From Odontocerum albicorne (lineage: Eukaryota; Arthropoda; Insecta; Trichoptera; Odontoceridae): DNA of 64,000 nucleotides. Within the stretch, counting starts at the first letter, position 1; each line of letters begins with the position of its first letter. Location: positions 28,826,076 to 28,890,075 of the forward strand of contig OX463844.1 of the NCBI GenBank assembly GCA_949825065.1. Reading direction: 5' to 3'. The notes beneath the pieces were generated by a model. It was not told the DNA's origin. It ran no database searches and was given only the letters and a program-made list of their open reading frames with translations. Shown one piece after another: positions 55,690 through 64,000 of the stretch. The position numbers and the translations under genes were made by a program.

Positions 55690-57685
55690 TATAATACCTT
55701 TGATTTCTTCGGTAAAAGAACCACCGCCACTCCGTCTCACCTCCCGTCAACCAATCTGAAAGACCAGAGTTCTATTGGACGGAATTCGATAATAGACATG
55801 ACTGGAATATCGTGTGTGAACCAAGGTATAGCACTTTACATAAAAGCTGATTTGGAGTGAACATATGATACTAAAGACGACTTTCTGTGAGCGATGGGAG
55901 ATCTAGACTATGGAACATATCGTAAACAGCTGCCTACTGTGTGGGTTTCATTAAAGGCGTGCAAGAGCTATACTAACTAACACTATATGCTATGATCTGG
56001 GTTAAAAAGACACATTGAGTTTGAGGACCACATGCATATGAAAATGGTAAAAATAATGTGATGCTTTGAAATTCAAGTTTATAGTTACTAAGAGAACTAA
56101 CATACAAAATATTCTCATAAGCTCAATTCAAAAAAAAATTAATCCGACGTAGAAACGGCAAGAAAATTTTCTGAACAATTAAGAATTATAATTAAGCGCG
56201 GGGAATATCCCCCGAATTTAATATTCAACGTTAATGAAAGGGGTCTATTTTGAAAACGTTTGCCATCTAAAACATTCATTTCACAAGCAGAAAGAACGGT
56301 GTCAGGATTCAAAGCAGCGAAGAATCGCTATACTCGGTTACTTGGTAGTAATTTATCAGGAGATTTTAAAGATAAACTAATGCTGGTTTATCTTTCTAGA
56401 ATTCACGGGCCATGAAGGATTTTCCAAATCTAACTGTAATTCAAATTTAACCTGTGATATGGAAAACGAATAGAAAAGAAGAAAAAAATCAAAGCAATCG
56501 ATGATTGACTCGCTTTTATAAAAAAATTAAAATATTTTTTTCTCAAAATATGATTGCGTATTTAAAAAAAAAAGTTAATTAAATATATTATATAATTATA
56601 CTTTAATACATTTGCGTAAATTTAAATTTTAAATATAAGTTTGTAGATAAAAAAATTCACTCGAAAACTTTTAATTCTAACCATTTTTATTTTAGAAACC
56701 TATCCCTATATTTCACGAGCTATTTTTACCTGCGTTAACAATCATTCTGTTGACGTACTGATTTTGAGGAACGCATCCTATCGTTAAACGAGGAATTGCT
56801 GTAATAAAATTATTAAAACCTCTATATTTACTTGGTTGATTTTGTAAATAATTTGATACAACGAATTTGTATAGAAAAAAGGAGAAAATCATATAAACTG
56901 TTAACAGCTTAGTGATATAATAATTGAATAATGTGGAAACGAGATTTTTCTACATACAGTAAAATAATATTAAATTACATGATGCAGCTCGTGTGACAAA
57001 GGCATTCTGCCTCCCGAGCATGTAGAGAAATTAAGGGATGATACGATCTTGGTGCTTGTCGTAAATATTCACGCGAGATTCTGTTCGTACATGCGATATA
57101 CGGGGTGTGTTATGACTTCTGGAATTCCACACACAAATTGTCACCCCCCGAGATAAGGGAGGAACACGGAAAACACATGTAGCAGGGAGGAATTCCCTAG
57201 AACCGTTATTATTTTGGAGTGTGGATAATGCCATGTCAGAAGGCGACTCGCGTTATATAGATGAAGGAATGTGAGCGCTTGCACTTCTTGTATAGTAGTT
57301 TTATCGTGGTTTATAAATTTTAGTTAGTTTAATGAGAACAAACTGACTTGGCACTATGCCTTTTTGCAAATATTAAAATAAAAGTTTAACAACCAAAACG
57401 GAATAATAAAAGAAAAAAAACATTTTTTGATTTTGAGCTGATAAATGGAAGGCGAGAAACTTTTGTCATACCAGCAGCGGTATATAGTATATCTCTTAAA
57501 GGATTCATTTATGTTAATATTTATACAAACTATTCAGAATAAAATCGGTGGAAAAGTCTTCTTAACGATTTCATATCGTTTGTGAGTTATAACGACTTAT
57601 CGTTATTATCTAATCTACGTACTAAATAATATGCTTGTATTGTATAATATTGTGTTACAATAATATGCTTGTATTGTACAATATA
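55690..57685. other. Unassigned sequence, GC-richer patch near 57.0-57.3 kb
   Basis: 56,990-57,300 is less AT-rich and has a 67-codon minus frame (57,031-57,234) without a known domain. Otherwise AT-rich and featureless. Confidence 0.4.
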
Positions 57686-57689
57686 ATAT

Positions 57690-57750
57690 TGTATTACATT
57701 TTCGTTGTATACAGTACAACATGGCGGACTTATTACTATGTTGCAATATA
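57690..57750 (-). mobile_element. SINE S1 3' fragment
   Basis: Minus strand ATTGCAACATAGTAATAAGT, CCGCCATGTTGTACTGTATA, CAACGAAAATGTAATAC: the family's 3' end only. Confidence 0.65.
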
Positions 57751-57822
57751 TTCTATCTAATAATTTTAACACTGGTCTACGGTTGTATTGAATTGCACTT
57801 GTTCACATTGCATAAGTATATA

Positions 57823-58009
57823 TACTAAAACCTGGTGGGCTTATTGCCATATGACAATCTCTTTTAACCAAGCAGAAATATGTTAAAAATGTTTTAAGTG
57901 AAAATCAAACTGGAACAATTTTCAAAAATATTCGGGATCTAACGGGAATCGAATATGCATTCTCCTCATTGGAACACGTGCGTTTTATAAACTAGGCCAC
58001 GGAGGTCTT
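57823..58009 (-). mobile_element. tRNA-derived SINE (family S1), near complete
   Basis: Minus strand: AAGACCTCCGTGGCCTAGTT (start and consensus A box), ATAAAACGCACGTGTTCC, B box ATTCGATTCCCGTTAGATCC, CCAGTTTGATTTTCACTTAA, ACATATTTCTGCTTGGTTAA, AGAGATTGTCATATGGCAAT, AAGCCCACCAGGTTT. One of the fuller copies. Confidence 0.8.
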
Positions 58010-58237
58010 ATGCCTGGTAATAAGATATCATTACAAACCTTAAAATGCTGGCTTTTCAAATCTCACGTAAATTTTCATTATTTAAATATTGGGTTGAGTT
58101 TAAATCATTTTTCGTATTCTTATATCCATGGCCGATAAGATAATATTCATGAATTCAGGAGAGTAAAATACTGTTTAAGTATGGAAAATGATCAGACTTT
58201 AGGGTATGTGTCCTAGAGGGAGAGATGATGATGATTT

Positions 58238-58568
58238 GTTGATAAATAAAACGCGTTAGATCGCAATGCGGAAAAAGGAATTTTATTGGTAACGTAGGTA
58301 TTTATACTATTCCCGCGCGTGTGCGGGAATGTGAGCAAGATATCTTTCGTCTCGTTTCTGCATTCGCAAAACGATTAATGTCGTATGTAGGTGATAATTT
58401 ATTTACGGAACTGGCGAGACAGGTGTGGTGCGTTCTCGCTCTAGTATGGAATGCTTTCCGCATCGGCTATGAGTTGAATAACCGGACTTTGTACTTGTTT
58501 GTTTTGCATTGCTAAGGAATGTAAAGGTCATTTCATCGGTCATTGACCGCGTGTGCGACCGCCACAAG
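58238..58568 (-). repeat. Possible solo LTR
   Basis: A GC-richer block bounded by TGT/ACA-type ends. Read on the minus strand it runs TGTGGCGGTCGCACACGCGG, later GTATAAATACC (TATA-like, about 58,300), an AATAAA (about 58,277) and ends GCGTTTTATTTATCAACA. That order (enhancer-like region, TATA, poly(A) signal) suits an LTR read on the minus strand. I found no clear 4-6-bp target duplication and no adjoining retroelement ORF. Confidence 0.3.
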
Positions 58569-58569
58569 A

Positions 58570-61344
58570 CCATAATATATAGCAAAAAAAATATAAAAAA
58601 ATTTCAATAAACACGAAAATCGTTTAAATTAAGCGTGTAACTAAAAGACTGGCGATTAATTTGACCACGTTTATTTTTCAGGCTGCAGTTTTGAAGAGAG
58701 TAAGATAAAGTACCGCAATGAAAGTGTTCCCGTTACTTATATATCATATATGATATGTGTTAGAAAATATATTTACATAGATTCCTAATTTTGGAAATGT
58801 TTTAAATATTAATTTGAATTCTGTCAACACCCTTCATATGAGTTTAATGTTTAAGTTGAAGTAGAAAATGAGATAAATGTTTTATTTTTAAACCCTTTAC
58901 GGAGTGCAATTTCATGTTCTTATCTTAACAATTTCAATATAATTAAAATCATCAATCTGGGTTATTTACTGAACTTTTGACCTAGAAATATACTAACATG
59001 ACCATTTACCACTAATTACCCAGTAAATATCCCAGTTTTAGAAAGTAAATCAGCGTAATCTCAACCCATTCTGTAAAAGTTCTTTCATTTGCCACTATCA
59101 TTGCAAGTGATAGGGCGACTTCCGGCGAGGGGAAAGTTCCCTCAGTCCTCGCTAGGTGCCGCAAATTAACTTCCGCCCCTGAACCAGGGTGTTTACTTTG
59201 TAACTGAGTTGAACAGCGACACCACTGTGGGACCCTTGCTCTTCAGTCTCTCGCATTTTATGGCTTGAGGTCAGTAACACCTAGATCTATGACCCCATGT
59301 CTAAATTGTCATAGAATTAGACAATTCTTTGTACCTTTTTCAAAGATAAGCCGTTAAAAATTTTCGTTATTATTGTGAGTGTGTTGCTTCAATTCATCGA
59401 ATCAGCTTGAACTTTTTATTGCATATCCTATATGTTTTTATTTGTATTATCAAAAAAGTGCCGTTATTCATGTAACGAACCCAACCGACATTTTATCTGT
59501 TTGAGATAATTAAGAAGACATAGCGACGCTTCGTATGGAATGTCGTTTGGTAAGATGGAACCAAATACAAAAAAAAATCATTAATCGATAGCAAAAAAAA
59601 CAAAGGGATAAACGAAAAAAATATGTGCATTAATATTGGCTTCATATTATTTACAAAAAAAACAATTCAAATCAGATGCAATCAAAAGGTTTGAGTACTT
59701 CTTGTATGACCGTTTCGATCGTGCACTACTCCAGTATAAGGAGTAAAAACCGACTAGGGAGTATCACATATGTTTTACAGCCTACACCTTCACATTATCC
59801 AAATAAAAACACAGATAAAAGTATACTTGAGAGCATTTATTCTAAAAAACATCCATTGCATACAAATATGCTTCTTTAAAATATAAGTTGTAAACTTACT
59901 ACCAATCAAATGCCACAACATTTTTCTGCACACGTAGATTAATAGACATAAGCAAAACAAAATATACAGACACCCATTCATACTCAGACATATGTGTATG
60001 TATATTTACAAAACATACACTCGTACTCATACTCGTATACTCGTACTTTAATTAGTAATATATAAAGATGCAAGGAGACGTACACCAAAAGGAAACTAAA
60101 TATAAGAGAGAAAAAAATCGCGAATAACAAAAATGCAATACACATATTGGTTTTATATTTTCAAATAAAAATATTAGGGTATTTTTATTCGATATTTCAA
60201 ATAAAATGAAAAGAAATAAGAGTTGGGTCTTTTTAGCATGCATATGTTTCATTTTAAGAATTTTTCACTTCTACACTTGCATATTTGCATCTGATGACGC
60301 ACTGACTTTCAATTTCCGCTTTTTCTGTGAATATATGATAATTTTTCCATATGATCTGTTTTGAGTTATGTTTGAGAGGTGATCAGTAAAATAAAATGCT
60401 TGAATTGAGAAAGCTTCATTCTTGTGCTTATATTGTGCAATTTCTCCCGTTTTAAACCATTCAGGCATCATTCTCGCATATATTGACAACATTTTTTTAT
60501 CGACATCTCTGTCTAAGTAATAAAATGCTTTTCATTAATTAGGTTTAATGTTCAATTTCAATGGTCACAAATTCAATAAAATTGTTTATTTTATTAGTAT
60601 GACTTTTGAAAACCTTCTGAGTAGCTAATTTTACTATCAATGGTACAAACGTTTTTGAATATTTTTTATTCTATGATACCACTCCGCTTTTCTTGATATA
60701 TAACTTTTGCCTCATGTCTCTATGAAAACGTACATTTTAGAGGACAGTACATACATTGATCTACAATTGTATTCAAGCCTATCAATCAGTCTGGGTCAAA
60801 AGGATTTAGTATACCATATATTCTTGATCGTTCTTTGGTCATTTGCCCTGTGGTCATAGACAAACTAAGCCATTGGCTGACTTCAATGCTATTGGAATAT
60901 TTAAGATTGAGAAGGATCGGATATATCTATTGATTTTCGATCTCCTTCTATATATGTTGCTACTCCCGTTCAAGGGCTGATTATCATTCGAAATCTCTTC
61001 TTTTCAACCGAAGTATTCGGTATTGTTCTTTCAACCTTATGGTTCAAATTGTTTCCAAAACACTTGACAACTCCAATACATTTAATTGAATAAAACATCG
61101 TCTTTTGGTGGTTTTATAACTGAATAGTTCATATTGATAAATTAATCTAAAATCTTGACGAGAATATCTTGTCTCTTGATATAATTTTTACAAATTTGAT
61201 TTGTGTAGCAAGATTTTTTTATCAGTTTTCCAATCGTTTTAATACTTGTATTTATTACTATGGTGTTTTTTTTTTTCATTTAATGTTATTTTGTAACAAT
61301 AATGTAGGATTCCAACTCAACTGCGATCATACCGCAATAAACAC
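58570..61344. other. AT-rich sequence; GC-richer patch at 59.1-59.3 kb
   Basis: 59,110-59,290 (GGGCGACTTCCGGCGAGG onward) is GC-richer with a small GCGAGG/CCTCGC inverted pair; not identified. TACTCGTA occurs twice at 60,030-60,045. Short frames elsewhere are unassigned. Confidence 0.4.
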
Positions 61345-61476
61345 GCTACGCTTTGATCAAACAATAATTGCTACACTTTGATCAAAGTAAAGCTTTCGCG
61401 ATTAATTCAGATTATCAGATTGCTAACTTTGACAATTATTGTCAAAAGTTAGCAATCTAATAATATGAATTGATAC
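61345..61476. repeat. Long palindrome with adjoining duplicated GCTAC-CTTTGATCAAA
   Basis: Arms 61,401-61,436 and 61,439-61,476 are inverted copies with a few mismatches (core AGATTGCTAACTTT / AAAGTTAGCAATCT, outer ATTAATTCA / TGAATTGAT) and almost no loop. Just before it, GCTAC(G/A)CTTTGATCAAA occurs twice (about 61,345 and 61,370), the second forming the palindrome CTTTGATCAAAG. Confidence 0.8.
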
Positions 61477-61611
61477 ACCGTCAAAAATGCATATAATGCT
61501 CCGTGGAAAAATTAAGACACGTAACATTCTTTTGACGCAAATACAGCACGTGAGCGGCTCGCGCCATGAAGTCAAGTTGGAATTTAGTCTTAGCCTTCCG
61601 TTGTATAATAT

Positions 61612-62209
61612 TTTTTTAGAAATACAATAACATTATGACTGGAATCGGGGTGTAACGAAATTAAACCTTAATTTTTAGAAATACAATAACATTATGACTG
61701 GAATCGGGGTGTAACGAAATTAAACCTTAATTTTTAGAAATACAATAACATTATGACTGGAATCGGGGTGTAACGAAATTAAACCTTAATTTTTAGAAAT
61801 ACAATAACATTATGACTGGAATCGGGGTGTAACGAAATTAAACCTTAATTTTTTAGAAATACAATAACATTATGACTGGAATCGGGGTGTAACGAAATTA
61901 AACCTTAATTTTTTAGAAATACAATAACATTATGACTGGAATCGGGGTGTAACGAAATTAAACCTTAATTTTTAGAAATACAATAACATTATGACTGGAA
62001 TCGGGGTGTAACGAAATTAAACCTTAATTTTTTAGAAATACAATAACATTATGACTGGAATCGGGGTGTAACGAAATTAAACCTTAATTTTTTAGAAATA
62101 CAATAACATTATGACTGGAATCGGGGTGTAACGAAATTAAACCTTAATTTTTAGAAATACAATAACATTATGACTGGAATCGGGGTGTAACGAAATTAAA
62201 CCTTAATTT
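61612..62209 (+). repeat. 59/60-bp tandem array, ten units
   Basis: AGAAATACAATAACATTATG recurs ten times, starting at about 61,617 with steps of 59 or 60. Each unit contains ACTGGAATCGGGGTGTAACG and AAATTAAACCTTAATTTT. Units are identical except for one T more or less in the T-run, so the array is very young or homogenised. The period is not a multiple of three, so it is not coding. Confidence 0.97.
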
Positions 62210-62349
62210 TTTCCATTAAACTATTATATTAGAAATTATAAATTAAGTGTTTTTATAATAATATACTAATAGGTTTATCCCATTTTTCCCTTATTTAATC
62301 ATTTCGATTGCATTACTAAAACCCTAGATGTAACAATGTATGTATTTTA

Positions 62350-62575
62350 ATCCGGTAGCTCAGTCAGTGGTTATAGGGCAAGCCTCTATTAGATCTCAAG
62401 GTATAGTGGGAAGAGGTAGTCAGTCGTCAGTGCTTGGATAGGTAGAAATATACAATGAAACACATATTTGCTGTTGAATAGTTATATAGTTGATCTTGAC
62501 GAGCTGATAGCCTGTCAGAAAACTTAAATTGGGCAGATTACTGATATGATACTCCGGTTTACACGGTTCTCTTAA
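62350..62575 (+). mobile_element. Possible SINE of a second type
   Basis: TCCGGTAGCTCAGTCAGTGG contains a consensus-like tRNA A box (TAGCTCAGTCAGTGG). Some 65 bases on, GTCAGTGCTTGGATAGG resembles the box C region of 5S rRNA, and CCGGTTTACACGGTTCTC follows. No B box is visible. Interpretation is inference; could be a decayed tRNA-headed SINE. Confidence 0.3.
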
Positions 62576-62624
62576 AATTTGTCTACATAAAAATGCACAT
62601 CAAGCTCACGATACATACCATGAA

Positions 62625-62830
62625 TGAAATTTTAATAGCTATTTATGACTATAATAAATTAAATGCTCGATGATAGGAGACCAAGTACCAATCTGACACC
62701 CTCCCACCGAAACACTAAAACTTACGATAATACTGTGAGTTGAGTTTTTAATAGCTATTTATGATTATAATAAATGGTTGATCATGGCAGACAAGAACCA
62801 AGTCCTGACAATACATACTCCTATAGCAAA
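62625..62830 (+). repeat. Diverged direct repeat of about 75 bp
   Basis: TTTTAATAGCTATTTATGA(C/T) followed by TATAATAAAT...TGATxATxGxAGACxA occurs at about 62,629 and 62,745. The second copy is followed by CTCCGGTAGCCTAATAG, echoing the start of the candidate SINE at 62,350. Confidence 0.7.
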
Positions 62831-62879
62831 TGTCGACTCCGGTAGCCTAATAGATTCATTGACTGTTTTTCTCGAACTT

Positions 62880-63690
62880 TAACAAAAGATATTCGATTTT
62901 TAAACATTGTATTGTGCTGTGGTTAACTCCTTTCGATTTTTAACAATTTAATCAAACGTGATTCATCTTCATCAGTTTTATGAAAAAAATAATAATTTAT
63001 TTCAAAACATTCCTAGTTTCTAACTCTTATACAATTTCCACCAGTTTCATTATTTGTATTGGGATAAATCTTTCATTTTAAATTTTGTTACATTTCCTCA
63101 AATATAATAATATTTTACTTAGTTAAAGACACGGAAATCGATACTGGAAATAATTTGAAACAATAGCAGATCGATTGAAAGAAATTGCTTTAAAGTAAAC
63201 ACTCCTCTAGATTTTTATTTACAGTGAAAATGTTAAATAAAAAATTAAAAAACCGTACAAAGAACCACTTCATAAGTTCACTAATATGGCGAAATTTGTT
63301 TGAACTTAAATGTGTCTAAAGGCGTTATAATAAAAGGTAAACTGAAACGTTTTTTGGTTCCATCTGAAATTCACCCTGAAATCCCCAAACTAGGCTACGA
63401 AGGTTAAGAGTTAAGTGTTTTACAGTCGTTAAAGATAGTGAGTAAAAGTTGAAAATATAGCAATAGCTTGCTAAATGTTATTCTATAAAAAAAGTATGAA
63501 CGATTTAATGTTTGAAAAAATATTAAATTATTTGTGAAGTCACATAGATAAATTATTCCTTTACAAAATCTTTTTCAAAAATAAAAGCAAATCAAATCTC
63601 AAGAGAAATTTTCCCGCTGTACACCGACGAACCTAACTGAATCGATACATTTCATATTTTCAATTTTTCACCAACTTTTATGCGACTGTT
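62880..63690. other. AT-rich sequence, nothing recognised
   Basis: AAACTAGGCTACGAAGGTTA (about 63,389) resembles a minus-strand S1 SINE start but no body follows. Confidence 0.4.
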
Positions 63691-63694
63691 TTTC

Positions 63695-63900
63695 TATTTC
63701 AATCTTCGCAATCCCGGCGGATTTGAGTAACCAACGTGCACGCCACTGTCCCTGAGCTGGGGGCTGGATCGAGAGGGAGTGTGTATGGGCTGTGTAAATA
63801 GTGAGCCCCCCTGGGAAATTTCCTGGTGGTGCGCCCGTGATTCTCGGTGTGAAAAACTGCTTGACAAATCGGACGTTCTCTGAATGTGGCTAATTTTTAT
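63695..63900. other. GC-rich island, unidentified
   Basis: About half G+C, with GAGCTGGGGGCTGGATCGAG and GAGCCCCCCTGGGAAATTTC. A 73-codon minus frame (63,915-63,694) covers it, rich in Ser/Pro/His/Arg, without a domain I recognise. Could be an exon, a regulatory island or an old element; too little to decide. Confidence 0.3.
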
Positions 63901-64000
63901 GTTTTTTTTAATCAATTTGCCTTTGACGTATTAAATTTATTGGAGTCAGTGTTATGAATTTATTTAAAATATAGTCCAAATAGATGTAAATATGCACGAA

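Noticed and set aside
61612..62209. CRISPR array
   Set aside because: Units are contiguous and identical along their whole length, with no variable spacers, and the context is eukaryotic.
63380..63412. S1 SINE remnant on the minus strand
   Set aside because: Only about 20 bases resemble the family start; no B box or body.

Overview
This 64 kb window is AT-rich (by eye roughly two thirds A+T) eukaryotic DNA. I found no host protein-coding gene, rRNA or convincing functional tRNA. The repeat content (several mariner lineages, a pogo/Tigger element, a hAT MITE, decayed non-LTR retrotransposon tails, a tRNA-derived SINE family and Penelope-like tails) fits an arthropod, most likely an insect. 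This is intergenic or long-intron sequence. Almost every recognisable open frame is a transposon remnant; most of the rest look like chance frames.

Layout. 0-12 kb: AT-rich filler with three Penelope-like tail copies (2.8, 3.0, 5.4 kb), a reverse-transcriptase (RT) C-terminal relic (3.75-4.04 kb), SINE copies, and a decayed RT relic at 10.2-10.8 kb followed by a 60-bp duplication. 12-26 kb: four copies of one non-LTR fragment family (12.1, 14.7, 18.0, 25.0 kb), one preceded by a 32-bp minisatellite; a GC-rich unidentified coding relic (12.8-13.4 kb); an internally deleted mariner with both ends (19.78-20.69 kb); and a 55-bp tandem array (21.7-22.0 kb). 26-35 kb: a decayed RT/zinc-finger C-terminus (26.2-27.4 kb), many SINEs, and a Tigger-type element (31.70-32.85 kb) with precise ends. 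The Tigger element carries an intact 188-codon DNA-binding ORF and sits inside a ~145-bp tandem repeat. A Penelope-like tail with a hammerhead-ribozyme-like core follows at 33.4 kb.

36-54 kb: two foldback elements (36.6 and 53.2 kb) with hammerhead-like cores in their arms; a full-length but dead mariner (39.31-40.56 kb); a hAT MITE with a perfect 8-bp target duplication (40.80-40.97 kb); and fragments of four more mariners (45.1, 48.5, 49.5, 51.1 kb). 54-64 kb: a tRNA-like/SINE chimera, two SINEs, a possible solo LTR (58.2 kb), a 76-bp palindrome (61.4 kb), a very uniform ten-copy 59/60-bp array (61.61-62.21 kb) and a possible second SINE type (62.35 kb).

No operon-like or pathway relationship exists here. 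The elements record successive insertions, some nested (Tigger in satellite) or tail-to-tail (SINEs at 26.15 kb). The items most worth follow-up are the hammerhead-like Penelope/foldback family, the DNA-binding-only Tigger ORF, the GC-rich coding relic and the strongly over-represented word TACGAGTA.
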